Source of the DNA: Stagnimonas sp965279705
Lineage (GTDB): Bacteria > Pseudomonadota > Gammaproteobacteria > Nevskiales > Nevskiaceae
Assembly: GCA_965279705.1 (NCBI GenBank)
Contig: OZ257257.1
Coordinates: 744,001 to 808,000, forward strand
DNA length: 64,000 nucleotides
Reading direction: 5' to 3'
Shown piece after piece: positions 51,745-59,671 of the stretch. The notes beneath the pieces were generated by a model. It saw nothing but the letters and a program-made list of their open reading frames with translations. It did no database searches and was not told the DNA's origin. The translations under genes were made by a program, and so were the position numbers. Numbering within the stretch: position 1 is the first letter of the stretch; each line of letters starts with the position of its first letter.

Positions 51745-52725
51745 CTAAAGTGCTGCTTGCAGCTTGACCCGCTTGGCGACCTCGGTGCGCCGCGCATCGG
51801 CGTCGGGCAGGGCGGCAATGCCATCGACCAGATCCTTGCCGAGATGGGTGGCAAACAGCTGCATGAAGTCGTACATGAAACCGCGCAGAAACAGGCTGCG
51901 GCGAAAGCCGATGTGCGTGGTCGAGGGGTCGAACAGATGGCTGGCATCGAGCTGCACGAGATCGGCATCGGTGCGTTCGTCGTACGCCATGTTGGCGATG
52001 ATGCCGATGCCCAGGCCTGCCCGTACGTAGGTCTTGATGACATCGGCATCGACGGCGGTGAGCACCACATCGGGTTTGAGCCCCGCACCGACGAAGGCCT
52101 GATCGAGCTTGCTGCGGCCGGTGAAGCCGAAGGTATAGGTGATGATCGGATGCTCGCTGAGCTGTTTCAGCGTCACTTTTTTCACGCCCGCCAGCGGATG
52201 CTGGGGCGGCACCAGCACGCAGCGGTTCCAGTGGTAGCAGGGCAGCATCACCATCTGGTCGAAGTGGTGCATTGCCTCGGTGGCGATGGCGAAATCGGCC
52301 TCGCCCTCGGCCGCCATCTTGGCGATCTGTGGGGGGGAGCCCTGGTGAATATGCAGCGCCACCTTGGGATACTTCTTGCGGAAGGCCTGGATCACCTTGG
52401 GCAGTGCGTAGCGCGCCTGCGTGTGGGTGGTGGCAATGGTCAGATCGCCCTCGTCGGTCTGGCTAAACTCGCGCGCGACGTTGCGGATGTTCTCGCTCTC
52501 GGCCAAGAGCTTCTCGGCGTAATCGAGGATGCGCTTTCCGGCCGGGGTGATCTCGGAGAGATGCTTGCCATTGCGAACGAAGATGTCGACGCCCAGCTCG
52601 TCCTCCAGCAGCTTCACCTGCTTGGAGACACCCGGCTGACTGGTGTGCAAGGCTTCGGCGGCGGCAGTGACGTTGAGGCCGCGTTTGGCGACTTCGAGCA
52701 CATAGTGGAGCTGGCGGATTTTCAT
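51745..52725 (-). CDS. cysB: CysB-type LysR regulator of sulfur assimilation
   Basis: This 326-residue LysR protein has the N-terminal winged HTH MKIRQLHYVLEVAKRGLNVTAAAEALHTSQPGVSKQVKLLEDELG, with CysB-specific sequences such as IFVRNGKHLSEITPAGKRIL and a C-terminal effector domain. It responds to N-acetylserine/O-acetylserine and activates sulfur genes. ATG 52725 has GAGGAAG upstream; an in-frame extension to 52770 is unlikely. It is divergent from cysG with 52 bp between, and just downstream of the cysI operon start. Confidence 0.93.
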   Translation of the reverse strand: MKIRQLHYVLEVAKRGLNVTAAAEALHTSQPGVSKQVKLLEDELGVDIFVRNGKHLSEITPAGKRILDYAEKLLAESENIRNVAREFSQTDEGDLTIATTHTQARYALPKVIQAFRKKYPKVALHIHQGSPPQIAKMAAEGEADFAIATEAMHHFDQMVMLPCYHWNRCVLVPPQHPLAGVKKVTLKQLSEHPIITYTFGFTGRSKLDQAFVGAGLKPDVVLTAVDADVIKTYVRAGLGIGIIANMAYDERTDADLVQLDASHLFDPSTTHIGFRRSLFLRGFMYDFMQLFATHLGKDLVDGIAALPDADARRTEVAKRVKLQAAL

Positions 52726-52777
52726 TGATGCTTCCTCAAAGCGGCATATCAAACCGGGTCTAATATACACTTTGGCG

Positions 52778-54190
52778 ATGACAGATCACATGCCCACTGC
52801 CGCTGCGAATCCTTGGTTGCCCATTACCCTGCGGCTCGCAGGCAGCCGCGTGCTGGTGGTGGGCGGTGGTGAGGTGGCAGCACGCAAGGTGCGGTTGCTG
52901 CTCAAGGCTGCGCCGCGCATTGAACTCGTCGCGCTGGAACTCAACGCAGAGCTGACTGCGCTCGTCGAGCAAGGCGTGATCACTGCCAACAGTGCGGCTT
53001 TTGACGCCACGCAGCTGCAAGGTTGCCGACTGGTGATTGCGGCCACCGACGACCGTGAGTTCAATCGCCGTGTGGCCGCCGCCGCCGATGCTGCCAATGT
53101 GCCGGTGAACGTGGTGGATGACCCTGCGCCATCGAGCTTCATCACACCCTCGTTGGTCGAGCGCGCGCCGCTGTGGGTGGCGATTTCCAGCGGGGGGGCG
53201 GCACCCGTATTGGCGCGCAGATTGCGCGAGCGCATCGAGGCGCTGCTGCCTTCGGGCTACGGGCGGCTAGCGGGTTTCATGGAGCGCCACCGCCCGCGCG
53301 TGAAGGCGCTCGCGGTCGAGCAGCGCCGTGCGCTGTGGGAGCAGTTTCTCGATGGCCCCGGCCCTGAGCGCCTTCTGGTCGGCGACGAAGCCGCCGCGGC
53401 GATCGAGCTCGAAAGCCTGATCCAAGGCGAGCCTGCGCGTGGCGAGGTGTATCTGGTTGGGGCCGGCCCCGGCGATCCAGACCTGCTCACCTTTCGCGCC
53501 CTGCGGTTGATGCAACAGGCCGATGTGGTGTTGTTCGATCGTCTCGTCTCGCCCGCCATCATGGAGCTGGTGCGCCGCGACGCCGAGCGCATCTTCGTCG
53601 GCAAGAAGCGCAACCAGCACACCGTGCCGCAGGACGAGATCAACAACGAGTTGGTACGCCTCGCAAAGGCCGGCAAGCGGGTGCTGCGCCTGAAAGGCGG
53701 CGACCCTTTCATCTTTGGCCGTGGCGGCGAAGAGATTGCCGAACTCTCGGCGCATGGCATCGCTTTTCAGGTGGTGCCCGGCATTACCGCCGCGAGCGGC
53801 TGCGCGGCCTATGCGGGCATCCCGCTCACCCATCGTGACCATGCCCAGAGCTGCGTCTTTGTCACTGGCCATGCGCGCGCCGATGGCACGCTGAACCTGC
53901 ACTGGGACCAGCTCGCGCGGCGTGGTCAGACGGTGGTGTTCTACATGGGCGTGGTGACGCTGCCACGCGTCTGCACCGAACTGATGGCGCATGGCTTGCC
54001 GGCGGACTGGCCGGTGGCGCTGATCGAGGATGGCACCCAGCCAACCCAGCGCGTGGTCATCGGCACGCTGGCAGATTTGCCTGCGAAAGTCGCCGCTCAC
54101 GCACCGAGCGGTGCGAGCCTCATCATCGTCGGTGAGGTGGTGAAGCTGCGCGAAAAGCTGGGCTGGTTTCAGCCGCAGGCCGGCGCTTGA
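52778..54190 (+). CDS. cysG: siroheme synthase (trifunctional)
   Basis: This product of about 470 residues makes siroheme, the cofactor of the neighbouring sulfite reductase. The N-terminal half is precorrin-2 dehydrogenase/ferrochelatase (LVVGGGEVAARKVRLLL, VVDDPAPSSFITPS). The C-terminal half is uroporphyrinogen III methyltransferase (VYLVGAGPGDPDLLTFRALRLMQQADVV, RLKGGDPFIFGRGGEE, PGITAASGCAAYAGIPLTHRD). Likely start ATG 52778 (ATG 52790 and TTG 52772 are alternatives). A TAATATACA segment at 52761-52769 may be its -10 region. Confidence 0.94.
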   Translation: MTDHMPTAAANPWLPITLRLAGSRVLVVGGGEVAARKVRLLLKAAPRIELVALELNAELTALVEQGVITANSAAFDATQLQGCRLVIAATDDREFNRRVAAAADAANVPVNVVDDPAPSSFITPSLVERAPLWVAISSGGAAPVLARRLRERIEALLPSGYGRLAGFMERHRPRVKALAVEQRRALWEQFLDGPGPERLLVGDEAAAAIELESLIQGEPARGEVYLVGAGPGDPDLLTFRALRLMQQADVVLFDRLVSPAIMELVRRDAERIFVGKKRNQHTVPQDEINNELVRLAKAGKRVLRLKGGDPFIFGRGGEEIAELSAHGIAFQVVPGITAASGCAAYAGIPLTHRDHAQSCVFVTGHARADGTLNLHWDQLARRGQTVVFYMGVVTLPRVCTELMAHGLPADWPVALIEDGTQPTQRVVIGTLADLPAKVAAHAPSGASLIIVGEVVKLREKLGWFQPQAGA

Positions 54191-54196
54191 AAGTGC

Positions 54197-54658
54197 TCAG
54201 CCTTTAGCAATCCAACCGCCTTCGGCTATTTGCTCGAACGTCTTCAACTCATAGCCGCGATCCCGATAGAACTTGAAGCGCTCGCGGCACTTCGCACGAC
54301 TGGTGGCATCACCGGGCACGATCTCCAGCACCCGCTCGAAGCGGCTGAAGAAGGGCGGCACCTCTTGCCCCAGATTGAGCAGCACGTCTTGCCAGCCCTC
54401 TGGCGGTTCCACATCGCCCAGCAAGACCTTGGGTAACGGCTCGACGGGGGCGTCGCGCACGAAGCGTTCGTGGGTGATGAAACTCCCTTGGCGCTGCGTC
54501 CACAACAGGTCGTCGAGCGCATCGAGTCGCGCCATGTCGGGCGTGGTGACATAGAGCGACTTACCAGCGCTCACCGCCTTGTCACAGAGGCGGGCGGCAG
54601 CGACTACCGGGTCGGTGCCGCCCTCTGCGGGGAGGATGTAGAAGTCGATTCGCGTCAT
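54197..54658 (-). CDS. holC: DNA polymerase III chi subunit
   Basis: This 153-residue protein (TRIDFYILPAEGGTDPVVAAARLCDKAVSAGKSLYVTTP, LLWTQRQGSFITHERF) is the chi subunit of the clamp loader, which contacts SSB. It lies 16 bp downstream of pepA, the standard pepA-holC pair, and converges with cysG. Confidence 0.92.
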   Translation of the reverse strand: MTRIDFYILPAEGGTDPVVAAARLCDKAVSAGKSLYVTTPDMARLDALDDLLWTQRQGSFITHERFVRDAPVEPLPKVLLGDVEPPEGWQDVLLNLGQEVPPFFSRFERVLEIVPGDATSRAKCRERFKFYRDRGYELKTFEQIAEGGWIAKG

Positions 54659-54674
54659 TGCCGCGAAGCCCTGC

Positions 54675-56195
54675 TTACTCTTCCTTCGCCGCGTAATTCA
54701 CCAAGTACTGGGTGAGCAAGGGCACGGGGCGACCGGTGCCCTTCTTGCCGATCCACGCCGTGCCGGCGATATCGAGGTGTGCCCATTTCATCTTCTTGGT
54801 GAACTTGTGCAAGAACGCCGCACCGATACTGGCACCACCGCCCTCGCCCTTGGTGGCGATGTTGGCGATGTCGGCGAACTCGCTCTTGATGTTCTCTTCG
54901 TATTCAGGCCACAGCGGCAGCTCCCAGGCGCGGTCGCCGATCTGCTCGCCAGCAGCGAGAAGTGCGCGCGTCAGTGAGGGCGTGTTGCAGAACAGGCCCG
55001 AGGGAAACTGGCCCAGGGCCACCACGCAGGCGCCGGTGAGGGTGGCCATGTCGACGCAGACCGCCGGGTCGTAGGTGCGCTCGGTGTAGGTCAGTGCGTC
55101 GCAGAGAATCAGGCGGCCTTCGGCATCGGTGTTGAGCACTTCAATGGTGATGCCGGCCATGCTGGTGACGATGTCGCCCGGCTTCGAGGCCATGCCGTCC
55201 GGCATGTTCTCGCTGCTGGCAATCACGCCCACCACATTGATCGGTAGCTTGAGTTCGAGCAGGGCCTTGAAGGTGCCCAGCACCGAGGCACCGCCGCACA
55301 TGTCGAACTTCATCTCGTCCATTTTGGCACCCGGCTTTATGCTGATACCGCCGCTGTCAAAGGTGAGGCCTTTGCCGACGAGTGCGACTGGTTTTTCGCC
55401 TTTCACGCCCTGCTTGTATTCGAGGCAGATGAGCTTCGCCGGCTCGCGCGAGCCACGGCTGACGCTGAGCAGCGACATCATGCCGAGCTTTTCCATGTCG
55501 ACTTCTTCGAGGATTTTCACCTTGAGAACGCCGCCGCTTTCGGCAGCCATTTTCACGGCGCAGTCGGCGATATAGGTAGGCGTGCAGACGTTACCGGGCA
55601 GGTTGCCCAAGTCCTTCGCCAGTGACACACCGTGGGCGACAGCCAATGCCTCGGCCAGACCCTGTTCGCCCGCAGGCAGATCAGAGCGGCGCGGCACGTC
55701 GAAGGTAAGGCGCTCAAGCTTGTAGACCGGCAAGTGCTCCTTGGTCGGTGCGCCCTTCATGGTGTGCATGCTGTAGTAGGCGTCTTCGGTCGCCATCACC
55801 GCCTGCTGCACGCTCCAGCGGAGATCATGGCCCTTGATTTCGATATGCGTCAGATAGCTGACGGCATCGATCGCGCCGGTGGAGTTACGCAGTGCACGAG
55901 CGGCAGCGGCATTGGCCTTGCGGAAGGCATTCTCATCAAAGTCGCGCTGCTTGCCCAGGCCCACTAGCAACACGCGATCGGCAAATACGCCGGGCACGCC
56001 ATGCAGCACCAGAGTCGAGCCGAGCTTGCCGTCCATGTCGCCCTTGCGCAGGATGCCCGCCAGATGACCTTCACTGGCCTTGTCCACCACTTCGGCGGGC
56101 TCAGAGGCCGCGCGACGGTCGAAAATGCCAACGATGATGCAGGCTACACGCTGCTTTTCTGGGTTACCGCTCTTGACGAAGTATTCCATGCTCAT
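54675..56195 (-). CDS. pepA: leucyl aminopeptidase (PepA)
   Basis: This 506-residue M17 metallo-aminopeptidase has the metal-binding blocks VGKGLTFDSGGISIKPG, NTDAEGRLILCDAL and MATLTGACVVALG. It releases N-terminal residues from peptides; in E. coli it also serves as a DNA-binding accessory factor. It pairs with holC and is divergent from lptG, with 212 bp between. Confidence 0.95.
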   Translation of the reverse strand: MSMEYFVKSGNPEKQRVACIIVGIFDRRAASEPAEVVDKASEGHLAGILRKGDMDGKLGSTLVLHGVPGVFADRVLLVGLGKQRDFDENAFRKANAAAARALRNSTGAIDAVSYLTHIEIKGHDLRWSVQQAVMATEDAYYSMHTMKGAPTKEHLPVYKLERLTFDVPRRSDLPAGEQGLAEALAVAHGVSLAKDLGNLPGNVCTPTYIADCAVKMAAESGGVLKVKILEEVDMEKLGMMSLLSVSRGSREPAKLICLEYKQGVKGEKPVALVGKGLTFDSGGISIKPGAKMDEMKFDMCGGASVLGTFKALLELKLPINVVGVIASSENMPDGMASKPGDIVTSMAGITIEVLNTDAEGRLILCDALTYTERTYDPAVCVDMATLTGACVVALGQFPSGLFCNTPSLTRALLAAGEQIGDRAWELPLWPEYEENIKSEFADIANIATKGEGGGASIGAAFLHKFTKKMKWAHLDIAGTAWIGKKGTGRPVPLLTQYLVNYAAKEE

Positions 56196-56407
56196 GGGGA
56201 TGCTCGGCTGAAAATGTGGATGGCTTCGGCGGACGCAGCGAAATCAATAAAGGCGCAAAACGCGTTTTGCGCGGTGATATTTTCGATTTGTCCGAAAACG
56301 CCGCTGTTTCCCCATTTTACTGCCGATAATTGTCACGCGGGTAGCATCGTTTGGCTCGCTGCCCTGCAACTGTTGGGCTAAGGTTGTCCACTTTCGAAGA
56401 GTCCCCA

Positions 56408-57460
56408 ATGCCTCGCCTGCTCACGCTCTACATCATTCGCCATGTGCTCGGCATCACTGCCGTGGTCGCACTCGCGATGTTGGCGATCCAGAGTTTCATC
56501 ACCTTGGTGACTGACGCCGATGAGACCGGCAAAAACGGCTTTGGTGTGCTGCAACTCATGCAGACCACCTTGCTGCAAATGCCCTCAGGCTTAGCCCTGT
56601 TGATGCCCATTGTTTCGATGATCGGGGCGCTAATGGGGTTGGGCATGTTGGCTGGCCAGAGCGAGTTGACGGCGATGCGTGCCGCGGGTCTTTCCAATCG
56701 CAAGATCGCTGTTGCGACCTTGTTTGCGGGGGCGCTACTGGGCGGTGTGGGCTGGCTGGTAGGCGATGTGATTGCGCCGGAAGGCGACCGTCTTGCCGCC
56801 GCGATTAAATCGGGCAGCAATGAAGGTGCTGCGATGGTGTGGCTACGCGACGGCGATGAGGTGCTCCGCATCCGTCGCCTGGTGGCCGAAGACCGCGCGG
56901 AAGCAGTCGAGATCTACAGTCTGGATTCAAGTTTGAAATTGCAAAAAGTGCTGGCTGCCGACAGTGCGCACTATGTGGACGGCGGCTGGCAGCTTGAAGG
57001 CGTGCGCGAAACGCACTTCACCGCTGAGGGCCGCGCAGAAAGCAGCGTAATGCCCACCGCACGCTGGAGCGGAACGGTCACACCGAATGTTCTGCGGCTT
57101 TATCTGCTCGAAGCCGACGCTATTTCGGTCGCCGGTCTGCGGCGCTTGATCGACTACCTCGATGCCAACCAGCTTGATGCCGGCAAGTATCGCTTGCAGT
57201 TCTGGCACAAACTAATCGAGCCGCTGACGATCATGGCGATGGCTGTGTTTGCGGTGCCTTTTGCTTTTGGCTCGCTGCGCGACAGCGGTGCCGGGCAGCG
57301 CCTGCTGCTGGGTATTTTGCTGGGTGTCGGCTTTTACGTGGTCAATCGTGTCAGCCTGAGTCTGGGGCAGATTTATGGTTGGAATGCCCTGCTCGCTGCG
57401 GGTGCTCCTACGGTGGCGTGGGCCGCCATCGCAGCATTCAGGATTCGACGGGCGAACTGA
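56408..57460 (+). CDS. lptG: LPS export permease LptG
   Basis: This 350-residue permease has six membrane helices around a periplasmic beta-jellyroll domain (about residues 120-240). The N-terminal half carries LIGAL-type MIGALMGLGMLAGQSELTAMRAAGLS, which is LptG rather than LptF. With LptF and LptB it extracts LPS from the inner membrane. ATG 56408 opens helix 1. The lptF gene, which normally lies between pepA and lptG, is absent here. Its 3' end overlaps the RDD gene by 23 bp on the other strand. Confidence 0.92.
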   Translation: MPRLLTLYIIRHVLGITAVVALAMLAIQSFITLVTDADETGKNGFGVLQLMQTTLLQMPSGLALLMPIVSMIGALMGLGMLAGQSELTAMRAAGLSNRKIAVATLFAGALLGGVGWLVGDVIAPEGDRLAAAIKSGSNEGAAMVWLRDGDEVLRIRRLVAEDRAEAVEIYSLDSSLKLQKVLAADSAHYVDGGWQLEGVRETHFTAEGRAESSVMPTARWSGTVTPNVLRLYLLEADAISVAGLRRLIDYLDANQLDAGKYRLQFWHKLIEPLTIMAMAVFAVPFAFGSLRDSGAGQRLLLGILLGVGFYVVNRVSLSLGQIYGWNALLAAGAPTVAWAAIAAFRIRRAN

Positions 57461-57995
57461 TTTTTTCAGGTAGTGGCAGGGTCACCACCTCGGTGCCCGC
57501 CACCAGATCTGAGAGCGAGCGCCCGCGCGAGGAAATCAGGCAGGGCACGTAATGCACCAGAAATGCCCAAGGCAGCGTCGAGAGCGCATTCAATACCCGC
57601 GCCTTGCCAGCAGGTAACGCTGCACCCATCCAGTGGCCCAGCAACAAGGCCAATACCAGCAGCAGATAGCTGCACGTCAGCCGCACCAGGGCAATGGGCC
57701 AGCGCAGCCGGTTGCCATCCAGCCGCCGCACTTGCAAGTGCCAGGCGCGCATGCCCAAAGTCTGTCCACCCTTGGCCCATGACCACGCAAAGATGGCAAC
57801 TGCGATGCCGTAGCCATACAGCGGCAATATCGCCAGATTGTGCAGCGGTGTGGCAGCGCTTTTGGCAATGGCGGCCGCAATCAAGAAGTTAGCCAGCACC
57901 AGCCCGGCCATGAGGGCCGCGATATAGAGCAGCGCGTCGTAGACGAAAGCGGCGAGCCGCCGCCAGATCGCAGCGGGCAGGGTGAGGTCTTGCAT
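57438..57995 (-). CDS. RDD family membrane protein
   Basis: This 185-residue protein has an N-terminal RDD-type block (IWRRLAAFVYDALLYIAALM), three to four membrane helices and GQTLGMRAWHLQVRR, the second conserved segment of the family. RDD proteins are small inner-membrane proteins of mostly unknown role, some linked to ion transport. It is convergent with lptG, as in related genomes. Confidence 0.88.
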   Translation of the reverse strand: MQDLTLPAAIWRRLAAFVYDALLYIAALMAGLVLANFLIAAAIAKSAATPLHNLAILPLYGYGIAVAIFAWSWAKGGQTLGMRAWHLQVRRLDGNRLRWPIALVRLTCSYLLLVLALLLGHWMGAALPAGKARVLNALSTLPWAFLVHYVPCLISSRGRSLSDLVAGTEVVTLPLPEKISSPVES

Positions 57996-58087
57996 GGAGC
58001 GGTAGGGCAGAAAAGCGAACGCCTATTGTCGGATAAACCACTCGGCGGGGGAGACGGAAGCAACAACCGACGTTAGAATGCACGCAG

Positions 58088-58163
58088 GTTCCCATCGTCT
58101 AGAGGCCTAGGACATATCCCTCTCACGGATAGAACCGGGGTTCGAATCCCCGTGGGAACGCCA
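58088..58163 (+). tRNA. tRNA-Glu (anticodon CTC)
   Basis: A complete 76-base cloverleaf with encoded CCA. Acceptor GTTCCCA pairs with TGGGAAC followed by G and CCA. The anticodon stem is TATCC/GGATA with loop CTCTCAC, giving anticodon CTC after T33. The T arm is CGGGG-TTCGAAT-CCCCG. The D-arm start GTCTAGAGGCC is typical of Glu tRNAs. CTC reads GAG. Confidence 0.93.
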
Positions 58164-58644
58164 AAAAACCACGCGCTTTCAGTTATGAGGGTTCTAAAGC
58201 CTCGGCAAGTCAGGTTTGTCATTTCCTGATGCCGATTGAGGCGTATTGCCAAAAATAGTAGAAGCGTTCTGTGACGGGAGTCCCGATCGGTACGCAATGG
58301 CTCGATTTACTGAGGACAATTCCGGGGGTCGTCCTGTTAGTGTTCCAAGTCAAGAATCGCACAACGAACTGTGATCTTTCATGATTTCTACTGATGGATT
58401 CTTGAGTAGCTAAATTAATGATTGCGCGACGAGAGCGTTAAAGTCAGGCTTGGCGCCGAAGTTTTACTCCTTAAGCGTAATTTTTTCGGAAAAGCCTGAT
58501 CTGGGTTTATCCCAAGCGCGTAAAGATTTTATGGCGGCTCAGCGGTTTTTTGGTGCGGAATTTGCCTTGCAATGTTGCATGTAGTGCATGTGCCGCGATA
58601 TCTTATTTTTGGTGTGTAGGTTCTCAATACTTGGGGGGTACCTT
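58164..58644 (+). other. 481-bp non-coding stretch after tRNA-Glu, AT-richer
   Basis: I see no convincing gene here. The base composition falls below the rest of the window: 26 of 60 bases are G or C in 58441-58500. Near its end is a 7-bp direct repeat TGCATGT twice with 2 bp between (58576-58591), and a GGGGGG run (58633-58638) that can serve as ribosome-binding site for the next gene. I could not find a copy of the tRNA 3' end marking an integration boundary. Confidence 0.6.
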
Positions 58645-59610
58645 GTGAAAAAGACTTCTTACGTTCTCGCGATGTCGGCTGCAGCGGGAATTCTCACGGC
58701 ATGTGGTGGTGGCAGCGGTGGTTTCGACGGACCCGTGATTACTATTCCGACCGCGCCTCCTGCCAAGCGTACGGTTCAGCTCAACTCTGGACTTGGCGCA
58801 CTCGTCAATTCGACTTGCCTGGTCTACGCCCTGCCCAAAATGGGAACGACTGCTCCTATCGGGCGCGGAACGACAGATGCCACGAACGGGTTCGTTGCGC
58901 TTGACGTTTTTGCCTCCGCCAGCAATCCAACCGTGATTGAATGCAATGGTGGCCAGTATTTCGACGAGGGCACTGGTGTATTCACCGCTCTCGGCAGCAA
59001 GGCCATTCGCGTCACGGTTTCGCCTGAGCGTGTAAGCAATCTTGCCACCACCTCGCTTACCGAGATCGCCTCAGCCGTTGCAGCTCGGCGCTTGGCATTG
59101 CTGACTCCTGAAGAGCAGGCTAACGGGGCCAAGGCGTTTGCCGAAATCGATGCCGCTTACGTCGACGTTGCAAAAGCTTTCCTGCCCGGTTTCGATCTGC
59201 GCTCCAAGCCCGCACTCGTGAATTCCACCACTCCCGTTCTCGGCAGCGGCAACCAAGCTGTCTACGCGCTTTATCTCGCGGGACTCTCCGTCATCGCCAA
59301 AGATGCTGGCGTGACGCTGGTCGATCTGCTGACGACACTGGATGCTGATATTTCCGATGGCAATCTGGACGGACAGTTGCCGGACTCCAGCACAGCCAAG
59401 GCCAAGCAATCCTCGCTTTATGCCAGCTTTGCAGACCTGCTCAGCAAGCTGGACGCCGCTGCAAAGAAGTATGCACAAGACACGGGCAATACAGCCGCTC
59501 TCGATGCTCTGAATCAGTTCCTTGCCGCAGTTGCTGCTCAGCGTGAGGGCGTGATCTCTAACAGTCCGTCTGGCGGCACTGGCACCGGTACCGGCACTGG
59601 TTCAGGCTAG
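58645..59610 (+). CDS. predicted lipoprotein with Gly/Thr-rich tail, unknown
   Basis: The 321-residue product starts at GTG 58645 (VKKTSYVLAMSAAAGILTAC), preceded by a GGGGGG ribosome-binding site, and has a lipobox LTAC; an upstream ATG at 58588 gives no signal peptide. The mature part has a beta-rich segment, a block SLTEIASAVAARRLALLTPEE, a mostly helical region, and a GGTGTGTGTGSG tail. No family is recognised. Codon use and GC are lower than in surrounding genes. A terminator follows at once, then an orphan YjbH gene. Confidence 0.75.
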   Translation: MKKTSYVLAMSAAAGILTACGGGSGGFDGPVITIPTAPPAKRTVQLNSGLGALVNSTCLVYALPKMGTTAPIGRGTTDATNGFVALDVFASASNPTVIECNGGQYFDEGTGVFTALGSKAIRVTVSPERVSNLATTSLTEIASAVAARRLALLTPEEQANGAKAFAEIDAAYVDVAKAFLPGFDLRSKPALVNSTTPVLGSGNQAVYALYLAGLSVIAKDAGVTLVDLLTTLDADISDGNLDGQLPDSSTAKAKQSSLYASFADLLSKLDAAAKKYAQDTGNTAALDALNQFLAAVAAQREGVISNSPSGGTGTGTGTGSG

Positions 59611-59629
59611 TTGATTGCGAGTCTTGAAG

Positions 59630-59660
59630 AAAAAAGGGGACTTTCGGGTCCCCTTTTTTT
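59630..59660 (+). terminator. intrinsic terminator between lipoprotein and yjbH-like gene
   Basis: GGGGAC-TTTCGG-GTCCCC forms a 6-bp GC stem extended by A/T pairs (AAAAAA against TTTTTTT) and ends in a run of T. It sits 19 bp after the lipoprotein stop and ends only 11 bp before the ATG of the next gene. Confidence 0.88.
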
Positions 59661-59671
59661 GCCAATTCGCC

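Noticed and set aside
58073..58297. Minus-strand ORF across tRNA-Glu with GVPTGIRTPVLSVRG
   Set aside because: This is the well-known spurious translation of a tRNA antisense strand; no ribosome-binding site.
58164..58640. Possible att-site duplication of the tRNA-Glu 3' end
   Set aside because: I searched by eye for the last 20 bases of the tRNA downstream and found no copy; an integrase gene is also absent.
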